Below, in pieces: positions 17,433 to 26,574 of a DNA stretch of 64,000 nucleotides. The DNA comes from JAEXNA01 sp037968995 (GTDB lineage Bacteria > Vulcanimicrobiota > Xenobia > Xenobiales > JADMJV01). Below the pieces are notes generated by a model. That model did not search any database and was not told where the DNA came from. It was given only the letters and a program-made list of their open reading frames with translations. The first letter of the stretch is position 1. Each line of letters begins with the position of its first letter. A program made the translations under genes and the position numbers. The DNA is taken from assembly GCA_037968995.1 (NCBI GenBank), contig JBBKWP010000178.1, positions 1 through 64,000 on the forward strand. The letters run 5' to 3'.

Positions 17433-19076
17433 ATGGAAGTTCTGAATAAAGTGGCGGATTTGACCTGGTCAGGGACCGAGAGTCACCTGCTGAAGGGCGA
17501 GAAAGGGCTTCAGGAGGGCCTGCAAGCTCTCGATGCTACCTATTTTGTATTGCGCGACCCCAACGGGGAGGTGGCTTTGGCGCCGGTGGGTGAGGGAACC
17601 TTGACCCCTGGGGCCGGGGAGGGATGGCGCTTCGCGGGCTATCTTCCCGCTCTAGCGCCCGCCCAACTTGGAGACCCGGCATTCTGCCGAGCCCATGCTG
17701 TGGAGTACCCCTATGTTGTAGGGGCGATGGCCAACGGGATCACTAGTGTCGAACTGGTGGAAGCCGCCGCCGCGACGCGAACACTCGGAATCTTTGGTGC
17801 CGCCGGTCTTCCTTTAGACCGTGTGGAAGCTTCTATCGACCGCCTACAGGCCAGTCTAGGAGAACAAAGCTTTGGATCCAATCTGATCCACTCGCCGAAC
17901 GAATCGGATCTCGAAGAAGGCGTCGTTGACCTCTATCTTCGCAAAGGGGTTCGCAGGGTGAGCGCTTCGGCTTATCTTGGCTTGACGTTGCCAGTGCTGA
18001 AATATCGTTTTAACGGAATCGAAAGGGCCGATAGCGGCGAGATTCTGGTAAAGCAGCAGGTTCTCGCGAAGGTCTCTCGAGTGGAAGTCGCGGAGAAATT
18101 TTTCTCCCCGCCTCCTGAGAAGATGTTGCGCGAGTTGGTAGAGCGGGGAGACCTCACTCCAGAACAGGCTGAACTTGCCTCTCAGATGCCCGTGGCCGAA
18201 GACCTGACTGCGGAGGCCGATTCTGGTGGTCACACCGACAATCGTCCCGCTCTGGCTCTGCTCCCTACCATGATCGCCTTGCGAGACGAGAAGCAAAAGC
18301 TCTATGAAGGGCGCGATGTCGCCCTAAGGGTGGGGGCCGCAGGTGGGATATCGACCCCTGCGTCGGCCTGTGCGGCTTTCGCGATGGGAGCGGCCTATAT
18401 TGTGACGGGCAGTGTGAATCAGTCTTGCCTGGAGTCGGGAAGTTCGGACATCGTCAGGGATATGTTGTGTAAGGCAGGTCAGGCGGACGTCGCCATGGCT
18501 CCGGCGGCCGACATGTTCGAGATGGGCGTTCAGGTGCAGGTTCTCAAATGGGGAACGATGTTTCCCGTGCGGGCCAAGAAACTTTATCAACTCTATCGTG
18601 ACTACGGTTCCATGGAAGAGTTGCCGGCGGGCGAACGGGCAGTTTTGGAGAAGAGTTTTTTCCGCCAAAGCCTGGAGCAGGTCTGGGCTGACACCCACGC
18701 CTTTTTTGAACATCGCGACCCCCGACAGAACCAAAGAGCCGCGAGTGACTCTAAGCATAAAATGGCATTGGTTTTTCGATCATATCTCGGTCGAGCCTCG
18801 GGTTGGGCCAACTCCGGGATCGCCGATCGGAAAGTGGACTATCAGGTCTGGTGCGGTCCCGCGATGGGCGCCTTCAATCAGTGGGCCGGAGGCTCGTTTT
18901 TGAGTGACCCGCAGGCCCGCCGGGCGGAGATCGTGGCCCAGAACATTTTGGCCGGAGCATCGTATCTCGGGCGAGTCCACATGCTCCGCCAACAAGGAAT
19001 TCCGATGAGCCCGGACTTGCAAGAGTTTCGGCCCAAGACGGAAATTGAATTGGCTAAATTTTTCGGAATCCGCTAG
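17433..19076 (+). CDS. pfaD: PfaD-type enoyl reductase of a PUFA/polyketide synthase
   Basis: About 547 residues, the usual PfaD length. PfaD is a flavin-dependent enoyl-ACP reductase of the nitronate monooxygenase (TIM barrel) family that acts in trans with PfaA and PfaC. Diagnostic segments are YPYVVGAMANGITSVELVEA near residue 90, GIFGAAGLPLDRVEASIDRL, the flavin-site stretch RVGAAGGISTPASACAAFAM near 300, and ADMFEMGVQVQVLKWGTMFP. I prefer the ATG at 17433 over the TTG at 17370 because it follows GCTAAAGAAG. It is first in a 24.5 kb plus-strand operon and ends 41 bases before pfaA. ER-first order resembles the myxobacterial pfa1-pfa2-pfa3 clusters. Confidence 0.95.
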   Translation: MEVLNKVADLTWSGTESHLLKGEKGLQEGLQALDATYFVLRDPNGEVALAPVGEGTLTPGAGEGWRFAGYLPALAPAQLGDPAFCRAHAVEYPYVVGAMANGITSVELVEAAAATRTLGIFGAAGLPLDRVEASIDRLQASLGEQSFGSNLIHSPNESDLEEGVVDLYLRKGVRRVSASAYLGLTLPVLKYRFNGIERADSGEILVKQQVLAKVSRVEVAEKFFSPPPEKMLRELVERGDLTPEQAELASQMPVAEDLTAEADSGGHTDNRPALALLPTMIALRDEKQKLYEGRDVALRVGAAGGISTPASACAAFAMGAAYIVTGSVNQSCLESGSSDIVRDMLCKAGQADVAMAPAADMFEMGVQVQVLKWGTMFPVRAKKLYQLYRDYGSMEELPAGERAVLEKSFFRQSLEQVWADTHAFFEHRDPRQNQRAASDSKHKMALVFRSYLGRASGWANSGIADRKVDYQVWCGPAMGAFNQWAGGSFLSDPQARRAEIVAQNILAGASYLGRVHMLRQQGIPMSPDLQEFRPKTEIELAKFFGIR

Positions 19077-19116
19077 CGGATTCCAGTATCGACAATCAGT
19101 AGAGGAACTATCAACG

Positions 19117-22100
19117 ATGAGCAAAGCCCCAAAAAAAGATTCGAAAAGCGACATCGCCATCGTCGGCATGTCGGCACTTTTTCCCCAAGCCGGCAGCCTG
19201 AAATCCTTTTGGAACGTTCTCCGCTTGGGGACCGACACAATTTCGGATATTCCGGAGACGCATTGGAATCCAGACGATTACTTTGATGCCAACCAGAAGG
19301 CACCCGACAAGACTTACTGTCGTCGGGGCGGCTTCCTGGACCCCTACCCCTTTGATCCCACAGAGTTTTCCATGCCTCCGACGGCCTTGGAGGCCACCGA
19401 TACTTCCCAACTTTTGGGGTTGGTGGCTGCCAAAGCCGCCTTGGAAGATGCCGGCTACGGAGCCGATCGCGAATTCAATCGGGCTCAGACGAGCATCATC
19501 TTGGGCGTGACTGGAACGCTTGAGTTGGTCGTGCCGTTAGGGGCCAGGCTCGGCCACCCCTATTGGCGTAAAGCGCTTCAAGAGTCTGGCCTTGGACCTG
19601 AGTTGGTCGAAGAGGTGATGACCAGAATTTCGGCCGATTATGTTCCCTGGCAAGAGAATTCGTTCCCCGGCCTGCTGGGCAACGTCGTGGCCGGGCGAAT
19701 CGCCAATCGCTTGGATCTGCATGGAACGAACTGTGTGGTAGACGCCGCCTGCGCGAGTACGTTGTCGGCTGCTCACTTGGCGTTTATGGAACTCCAGACC
19801 GGCCACGCGGACATGGTGATCACCGGTGGTGCCGATACTTTCAACGATATTTTCATGTACATGTGTTTTTCAAAGACCCCAGCCTTGAGCGCTTCCGGCA
19901 AGATTCGGCCTTTTGACGCCGAGAGCGACGGAACGTTGATCGGCGAGGGCATCGGGATGATTGTTTTCAAGCGCTTGGCTGATGCCGAGCGTGACAAGGA
20001 CCGGATCTATGCTGTCATTCGCGGTGTAGGGACGGCCAGCGACGGAAAGGGCGGCGCAGTTTACGCTCCGCTGTCCCACGGGCAGGCCCGCGCTTTGCGG
20101 CGCGCCTACGAGAATGCTGATGTCTCCCCGCGCACGGTGGAACTGGTGGAGGCCCACGGGACCGGCACGAAAGTCGGAGACGTGGTGGAGTTTGAATCCT
20201 TGAAAGCGGTTTATGCTGAGGTCAGTGACGACCGAGGGTGGTGCGCTCTCGGAACTGTCAAGTCTCAGATCGGGCACACGAAGGCCGCGGCGGGAGCAGC
20301 CGGGATGATCAAGGCCGCTATGGCCTTGTATCAGAAAGTTTTGCCTCCGACCATCAACGTGACCAAGCCTAATCCTAAGTTGGGAATCGAAGAGAGCGCT
20401 TTTTACCTCAACACCGAGTGTCGGCCTTGGGTTTCTCACCCCGATCACCCTAGACGAGCAGGATTGTCTTCTTTTGGATTTGGGGGGAGCAACTTTCACA
20501 TCGTGATGGAAGAGTATGGAGCCGCGCGTCACGGCGTGGCTTGGGATGGAAGCGTCGAAATCGCGGCCTTCTCAGCACCCAGCAAGGAAGCCCTTCTCAG
20601 CAAGGTGGCCCACGCGGCCGCTGATACCAGGACCCTCGGGGCGGTTTTGTTCGAGAGCCGTCAAAGCTTTGATCCGAGTGAAGCCTATCGATTGTTAGTG
20701 CCCGCTCCCGCGGTCTCCATGGCCGACGAACTCAAAAAAGCGCTGCAAGGCTTGCAAAAGAATAAAATGCCGGAGTTTTACGGTGCCGGTGAGGCTCAGG
20801 GGACCCTCGCTTATCTGTTTCCCGGTCAAGGGTCGCAATACGTTGGGATGGGCCAAGAATTGGCCTGCCTTTTTCCCGAAATGTTAGAATCGTTGGAGTC
20901 GACGAATCGCGATATCGTGTCCGCAATCTTTCCTCGGCCGGTCTTTGACAAAGACGAAGAGGCCGCACAGCAGAATCATCTGACTTCGACGGATTTCGCT
21001 CAGCCCGCCCTCGGTGTGATCGAGCGAGGATATGTACACTTGCTAGAGCGCTTTGGACTCTCAGCCCAAGCAGCGGCCGGCCATTCCTATGGAGAGCTCT
21101 CAGCACTCTATGCCTCTGGCGTGCTCGACGCGGATGGACTGGCGACGCTTTCCCTGTCTCGCGGCCGCCTAATGGCTGACCAGGGCGAAGATCTGGGGAC
21201 CATGATGGCAGTGAAAGGCGACCTTGAGAAAGTCGTGAAAGTTTTGGCCGACACTGGAACTTCTGTGGTTCTTGCGAATCGCAATTCCCCTGACCAGTGT
21301 GTTCTTTCTGGTTCGGCCGAGGCGCTTAAAGAGTTAGCTTCCGCCTTGAAGGAAGCCGGTCTAAAGAGTATCCCGTTGAAGGTTGGAGCCGCTTTCCATA
21401 GCTCGTTCGTGGCTGGAGCCAGAGACCCGTTCCACAAAGCCGCCGGCGATGTGAAGTTTGGCAAGGCCCTGATTCCCGTCTATGCCAATAAAACGGCCGA
21501 ACTGTATCCGAAGTCCGCCAAGGCTGCCCGTGCACTTTTGGCTGATCAACTCGTCCATCAGGTCGATTTCGTTGGCGTGGTTAACAAGATGTACGAAGAT
21601 GGGGTTCGAACGTTCGTGGAAGTCGGACCGAAAACGGTTCTGACCGGCTTGGTAAAGTCGATTCTCAAAGGTCGCGACATCAAGGTAGTTCCGCTCGACC
21701 GCTCAGCCGGCCGCAAAAGCGGTCTTTTGGACTTCGCCATCTCGTTGTGTGAGTTGGCGGCAGGCGGGATTCCCGTCGATTTTAAGGTTTGGGAGGATGC
21801 CCCCGTGCCCGAGCGGGCTCGACGAATGACCGTGCCGATTTCCGGCGCGAACTATCGAGCGAGTGAAGGCGTCAAGCCGCCGGTGCGACCAGCCGGTTCA
21901 GTCACTGTTGGCGGAGGTACCGCCGTTTCTGGAACACAGGTTTTGCCGGCCGCTAAGCCGCAAACTCAGACCATCGTCTCTCATCTGAATAAGACCGAGT
22001 CTATTCAAGTCCCCGCGGTTCCGCGCCCTGCGCAGCCCGCACCGCCTCCGGCCGCACGACAGGCCGCTCCAACGCCGGTCGCGAATGTCGCTGGAGTTTC

Positions 22101-25100
22101 CGCCGATCTCGGCTCGCTTTTGCCTCATTTCGAAGCGTTGCAGGAGCTCTCTAGACAGACGGCTCAGGTCCATCAACAGTTTCTTAAAGGTCAGGAAGCC
22201 GCTCAGGTGGCGCTGGGACATCTGCTGGCCGGTCGGGGGGGCGTCGCGGCTCTCCCTACGGCGCCGACAGTCCTCGCTGCTCCGGCCAGAGCACAAGCCC
22301 CGGTATCCGTTGCAGCGGTGCCCGTACCGCGCCCGGCACCGTCGGTGTCGCGTGTTCCTCCAGCTTCGACGCCCGTACCCGCTCCGAGTCCGCGTGTCGC
22401 GGTTCACACTCCAGCCATCGTTCCCGTGGCTTCGCCGGTAGATCAGGTTCTTAAAGGTGGAACTCCCGACGATTCAATCTCTAGAGCGTTGCTTGCTGTG
22501 GTCGCCGACAAAACCGGCTATCCGGCCGAGATGTTGACGCTGGACATGGATCTCGAAGCCGACCTTGGCATCGATAGTATCAAACGGGTCGAAATTTTGG
22601 CCGCCGTCGAAGAAGCCATTCCAGGATTGCCCAAAGTCGACTCCGACCGCCTGGGCAGTCTCAGAACCTTGGGCGAAATCGTGAAGACCCTCACCCCCGT
22701 GGGCGGCCTCGCTCCGGCACCCGCGTCTCCATCCGCTGGCGCTGGCGCGGGTACGACGTCCCCCGGTGTATCTTTGGCGCTACTCAAGGTTGTGGGCGAG
22801 AAGACCGGCTATCCTGAAGAGATGTTGACGCTCGACATGGACCTAGAGGCCGATCTCGGCATCGACAGCATCAAGCGGGTCGAGATCTTGGCGGCGGTCG
22901 AAGAAGCCGTTCCTGGATTGCCTAAAATCGACTCCGACCGTCTGGGTAGCCTTCGAACGTTGGGCGAGATTGTGACCGCCATGACACCGCCAGAAGGTTC
23001 CGTCGGCGACTATCTCGCCTCGCAAGCCCACGCCGGAACGGTGGTCGAACAGAGTGTCGCCATCTCAACGCCGTCGGCGCCCACGGGCGAAGTCTCTAAG
23101 GCCCTGCTGAGTGTGGTTGCTGAGAAAACGGGCTACCCCGCGGAAATGCTGACGCTGGACATGGACTTAGAAGCCGATCTCGGCATCGACAGCATCAAGC
23201 GGGTGGAAATTTTGGCCTCGGTGGAAGAAGCGATGCCGGGTCTACCTAAGGTGGACTCCGATCGTTTGGGAAGCTTGCGAACCCTGGGGGAGATAGTGAC
23301 CGCGATGACGCCGGTCGGAGGAATTCCGACTGCGGCAGCGCCTGCTCAAACCCTGGGAATGGCCGCGACTGGAGTCTCCTCAGCACTGCTTCGCGTGGTC
23401 GCTGAAAAGACAGGTTATCCGGCGGATATGCTCACTCTCGACATGGACTTAGAAGCCGACCTCGGAATCGACAGCATCAAACGCGTGGAGATTCTGGCCT
23501 CGGTGGAAGAAGCCATGCCCGGTCTGCCCAAGGTGGATTCGGATCGACTGGGTAGCTTGCGCACTCTGGGAGAGATCGTGACCGCCATGACTCCCAGTGG
23601 GACGCTGCCGGTTCCTCAGGAAGCCATCGTCGCACAGCCCTCGGGAGAAGTGACCAGCGCCTTGCTGGCTGTGGTCGCTGATAAAACAGGCTATCCGATA
23701 GATATGCTGACGCTCGATATGGACCTGGAAGCTGATTTAGGAATCGACAGCATCAAGCGGGTGGAGATTTTGGCCTCGGTGGAAGAGGCGATGCCGGGTC
23801 TGCCTAAAGTGGACTCGGATCGCCTGGGCAGTCTACGAACGTTGGGCGAAATCGTGGTGGCCATGACCCCGGCCGCGATCGCGACGACAACAGCAGTGAG
23901 TCCGGCTTCGACCGAAACATCTTCGGGAGTGACTCAAGCTCTCTTGGGCGTGGTGGCCGACAAGACGGGCTATCCCTTAGAAATGCTGACATTGGATATG
24001 GATCTGGAAGCGGATTTGGGGATTGATAGCATCAAACGTGTCGAGATCCTCGCCTCGGTAGAAGAAGCGATGCCCCAACTCCCTAAAGTGGACTCAGACC
24101 GTCTCGGAAGTCTACGGACGCTGGGAGAGATTGTGGTGGCTATGACACCCTTGTCCAGTGGCGTGGTTGATGCGCCGGTGGCGATGACGCTCCCGTCTGC
24201 TCCAGTGGCATCCGGTCAGAAGAAGGCTACGATCAGCCGGCAGTGCCTGCAACTTGTCGACATCGGGCCCGGTCAGGCCAGCGGACTTCCTCTCCCTGAG
24301 GAGAAAGTTCTCGTGATCATTGAGGATACGGAAGGGTTTGGGAAAGAACTTCAAGCCGCTTTCAAAACGCGAGGCGTGCAGAGTCTGCTGCTGGGAGCCG
24401 AAGACGCTCTCCCGGCCGACCTCGGTGCTTTGGTTATAGTGGGCAACGGAGGGGACGGGGTGCGTTCGCGAGACTTCCTCTTCCGGGCGTTCGCCCGCGC
24501 TAGAGAGTCGGCCGCGGCGCTGCGTGGATGCCACGGCGCGCTATTCACAGTGACCACTCTCGACGGAGCTTTTGGCCTTAAGGGTAAGACTTTCGATCCC
24601 TACATCGGTGGATTAGCCGGAATTCCCAAAACGGTAGCTCACGAATGGTCTGAAGTCTTCTGTCGGGCTATCGACCGAAGCCCCGAAATCACGGCAGACG
24701 CTGTCCTTGACGAGTTGATGTCGGATGGTCCCGTGGAGGTGGCGCTTTCTCCAGGACGTCGCGAGACGTTGGAGACCTACCCTTCGGAGGCCACACCCGG
24801 TGGACCATTCTTGAGCAAGAAAGACATCGTTCTGGTCACCGGCGGGGCTCGCGGAGTCACCGCAGCGTGCGCCATTGCTGTGGCCCATAAGTATAAAAGC
24901 CGTTTTGTTCTTCTGGGACGCACCCCGCTCCAGGGAGACGATTTTGATCTCTATGCGGGTTTTGCAGAGGAAGGGGCTCTCAAGAAAGAGATTTTGAGCC
25001 GTAGATTCCAGGGGAAAGCCAGTCCCAAGGACTTGCAGAGAGCAGCTTCTGAGGTCGGGTCTCAGCGTGAAATTCGCGCGACCTTGTCGGCTCTCAGTGA

Positions 25101-26538
25101 GGCCGGCGTCGAGGCAATCTATAGAGCGTGTGACGTGAGAGACCGCGACCAACTTGAAGCCTGTCTCGCGGATGTTCAGGAAAACTTAGGCGTTCCGACT
25201 TGTGTCATCCACGGCGCGGGAGTCCTTGCTGACCGTAAAATCGAAGAGAAGACCGATGAGCAGTTTCAGCAGGTCTTCGGAACCAAGATCGACAGCCTCG
25301 TCAATCTTTGCGGACTGCTGCCAGACCTCAAGGCTATGGTCTTCTTCTCATCGGTGACGGCCCGGTTCGGACGTCCTGGTCAGATCGACTATTGCATGGC
25401 CAACGAGGTTCTCAATAAGTTCGCTCAGTTGGAGTCGCGACGCCGACCACGTTGCAAGGTCGTGGCGATGGGATGGGGGCCTTGGGACGGGGGAATGGTG
25501 ACCCCCTCTTTGGCGCGAGAGTTTCAGCGGATAGGGGTCGGATTGATTCCCATTGAGGCCGGAGCCCAAGCGGTGGTAGATGAGTTGTCCCACCACGGTT
25601 CAGTACAGGCGGAAGTTCTCTTCGGAGACGGATTCCCTGAACCCGTTTCTCCCAAGACTCGGAATACGGCGTCGGCCGAGGGCGGTGGACAGCTTCTCCT
25701 TCAGAAAACGCTATCGGTAGAAGCCCTACCCTTTCTGAAGTCCCACAAGCTAAAGGACCAACCTGTGCTTCCGATGGCTTTCATGATGGAATGGTTCGTG
25801 CAGGGAGCCCTGCAGAGCGGTGCCGGCATGCGCCTCGTCGGCGTTGACAAGTTGCGCGTTTTTCGAGGAGCGACCATTAGCGAGGGTGTGGAACCAACGC
25901 TTGCCGTGAGCGTCGTCTCGACAGCGGCGTCGCAAGCTTCCGGCAACACTCACTGGACCTTAGAACTGCGGGATGTGAGCCGCAATATTCTGCACGCCAG
26001 GGCCGATGTGATTCTGGGCGATTCTCAACAGCCAGCCCCGGCCCCTCAGGCCGTCAATGGCTTGGGCTCCAGAGCCTATCAGCGAGGGCCGGAGGCGATC
26101 TACACGGAACTTCTCTTTCACGGGCCAGATTTTCATGCAGTGGGTGAAGTGTCGGGTATTTCCGACCACGGTTTGGTGGCCATCTTGAAAGTCGCCGGCA
26201 AGCCTTCGGAGTGGGAGCGCGATCCCATGCGCAGCGACTGGGCTACCGAGCCCTTGGTGGTGGACGGCGTGCTTCAGTTGGGAATTCTATGGTGCTGGGA
26301 TGCCCTAGGCAAGCCGTCGCTTCCCAACGGATTTTCTAGCTACCGCCAATATGTCTCACGATTTCCAAAGGATTCGGTGAAAGCCGCCCTTCGAGTCACC
26401 AGTCATACCCAACGAAGCTTAGTGGCCGATTGTGAACTGAGCGATCTCAAAGGCAATACTTTGGCTGTGTTCCAAGGCTTAGAGTGGACGGCCGACGAGG
26501 CTTTGAAGGCCGCTTTTGGACTGGCAGTCGCGAGATAG
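19117..26538 (+). CDS. pfaA: PfaA-type PUFA synthase: KS-AT-ACP(x6)-KR-DH
   Basis: 2474 residues, an iterative type I synthase. In order: ketosynthase (10-460; VVDAACASTL with catalytic Cys212, EAHGTGT, GHTKAAAGAAG); acyltransferase (~565-880; LFPGQGSQ, GHSYGE with Ser657); a Pro/Ala linker with a helical segment near 990-1035; six tandem ACPs (~1105-1690), each with DLGIDSIKRVEIL, phosphopantetheine Ser1154 first and Ser1638 last; ketoreductase (~1890-2180; VTGGARG, VIHGAG, FFSSVTARFG); C-terminal hot-dog dehydratase-like domain (~2195-2470; LPFLKSHKL...PVLPMAFMMEW). ATG 19117 follows AGAGGA. KS extends, KR reduces and the DH domains of PfaC finish the cycle. No phosphopantetheinyl transferase (PfaE) lies in the window. 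Confidence 0.96.
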   Translation: MSKAPKKDSKSDIAIVGMSALFPQAGSLKSFWNVLRLGTDTISDIPETHWNPDDYFDANQKAPDKTYCRRGGFLDPYPFDPTEFSMPPTALEATDTSQLLGLVAAKAALEDAGYGADREFNRAQTSIILGVTGTLELVVPLGARLGHPYWRKALQESGLGPELVEEVMTRISADYVPWQENSFPGLLGNVVAGRIANRLDLHGTNCVVDAACASTLSAAHLAFMELQTGHADMVITGGADTFNDIFMYMCFSKTPALSASGKIRPFDAESDGTLIGEGIGMIVFKRLADAERDKDRIYAVIRGVGTASDGKGGAVYAPLSHGQARALRRAYENADVSPRTVELVEAHGTGTKVGDVVEFESLKAVYAEVSDDRGWCALGTVKSQIGHTKAAAGAAGMIKAAMALYQKVLPPTINVTKPNPKLGIEESAFYLNTECRPWVSHPDHPRRAGLSSFGFGGSNFHIVMEEYGAARHGVAWDGSVEIAAFSAPSKEALLSKVAHAAADTRTLGAVLFESRQSFDPSEAYRLLVPAPAVSMADELKKALQGLQKNKMPEFYGAGEAQGTLAYLFPGQGSQYVGMGQELACLFPEMLESLESTNRDIVSAIFPRPVFDKDEEAAQQNHLTSTDFAQPALGVIERGYVHLLERFGLSAQAAAGHSYGELSALYASGVLDADGLATLSLSRGRLMADQGEDLGTMMAVKGDLEKVVKVLADTGTSVVLANRNSPDQCVLSGSAEALKELASALKEAGLKSIPLKVGAAFHSSFVAGARDPFHKAAGDVKFGKALIPVYANKTAELYPKSAKAARALLADQLVHQVDFVGVVNKMYEDGVRTFVEVGPKTVLTGLVKSILKGRDIKVVPLDRSAGRKSGLLDFAISLCELAAGGIPVDFKVWEDAPVPERARRMTVPISGANYRASEGVKPPVRPAGSVTVGGGTAVSGTQVLPAAKPQTQTIVSHLNKTESIQVPAVPRPAQPAPPPAARQAAPTPVANVAGVSADLGSLLPHFEALQELSRQTAQVHQQFLKGQEAAQVALGHLLAGRGGVAALPTAPTVLAAPARAQAPVSVAAVPVPRPAPSVSRVPPASTPVPAPSPRVAVHTPAIVPVASPVDQVLKGGTPDDSISRALLAVVADKTGYPAEMLTLDMDLEADLGIDSIKRVEILAAVEEAIPGLPKVDSDRLGSLRTLGEIVKTLTPVGGLAPAPASPSAGAGAGTTSPGVSLALLKVVGEKTGYPEEMLTLDMDLEADLGIDSIKRVEILAAVEEAVPGLPKIDSDRLGSLRTLGEIVTAMTPPEGSVGDYLASQAHAGTVVEQSVAISTPSAPTGEVSKALLSVVAEKTGYPAEMLTLDMDLEADLGIDSIKRVEILASVEEAMPGLPKVDSDRLGSLRTLGEIVTAMTPVGGIPTAAAPAQTLGMAATGVSSALLRVVAEKTGYPADMLTLDMDLEADLGIDSIKRVEILASVEEAMPGLPKVDSDRLGSLRTLGEIVTAMTPSGTLPVPQEAIVAQPSGEVTSALLAVVADKTGYPIDMLTLDMDLEADLGIDSIKRVEILASVEEAMPGLPKVDSDRLGSLRTLGEIVVAMTPAAIATTTAVSPASTETSSGVTQALLGVVADKTGYPLEMLTLDMDLEADLGIDSIKRVEILASVEEAMPQLPKVDSDRLGSLRTLGEIVVAMTPLSSGVVDAPVAMTLPSAPVASGQKKATISRQCLQLVDIGPGQASGLPLPEEKVLVIIEDTEGFGKELQAAFKTRGVQSLLLGAEDALPADLGALVIVGNGGDGVRSRDFLFRAFARARESAAALRGCHGALFTVTTLDGAFGLKGKTFDPYIGGLAGIPKTVAHEWSEVFCRAIDRSPEITADAVLDELMSDGPVEVALSPGRRETLETYPSEATPGGPFLSKKDIVLVTGGARGVTAACAIAVAHKYKSRFVLLGRTPLQGDDFDLYAGFAEEGALKKEILSRRFQGKASPKDLQRAASEVGSQREIRATLSALSEAGVEAIYRACDVRDRDQLEACLADVQENLGVPTCVIHGAGVLADRKIEEKTDEQFQQVFGTKIDSLVNLCGLLPDLKAMVFFSSVTARFGRPGQIDYCMANEVLNKFAQLESRRRPRCKVVAMGWGPWDGGMVTPSLAREFQRIGVGLIPIEAGAQAVVDELSHHGSVQAEVLFGDGFPEPVSPKTRNTASAEGGGQLLLQKTLSVEALPFLKSHKLKDQPVLPMAFMMEWFVQGALQSGAGMRLVGVDKLRVFRGATISEGVEPTLAVSVVSTAASQASGNTHWTLELRDVSRNILHARADVILGDSQQPAPAPQAVNGLGSRAYQRGPEAIYTELLFHGPDFHAVGEVSGISDHGLVAILKVAGKPSEWERDPMRSDWATEPLVVDGVLQLGILWCWDALGKPSLPNGFSSYRQYVSRFPKDSVKAALRVTSHTQRSLVADCELSDLKGNTLAVFQGLEWTADEALKAAFGLAVAR
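22471..24150 (+). repeat. Six tandem acyl-carrier-protein modules within pfaA
   Basis: Six in-frame copies of an ~85-codon unit separated by short variable Ala/Pro/Thr linkers. The core DMDLEADLGIDSIKRVEI is identical in all six, while synonymous codons differ freely. Copies 1-2 read AAVEEA(I/V)PGLPK; copies 3-6 read ASVEEAMP(G/Q)LPK. All six keep the phosphopantetheine serine, so all are potentially functional. Confidence 0.95.
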
Positions 26539-26574
26539 ACTCGCCCAACTTAGTAGAGAATTGAAGGACGTTTC

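Noticed and set aside
19117..20530. Could the PfaA ketosynthase stand in for OleA?
   Set aside because: It is a standard condensing KS with DAACAS, EAHGTGT and GHTKAA motifs and downstream AT and ACPs. OleA is a free-standing thiolase-like protein that lacks these features.
22471..24150. Near-identical repeats as a mobile element or CRISPR
   Set aside because: The units are in-frame ACP domains of ~85 codons with conserved phosphopantetheine serines.
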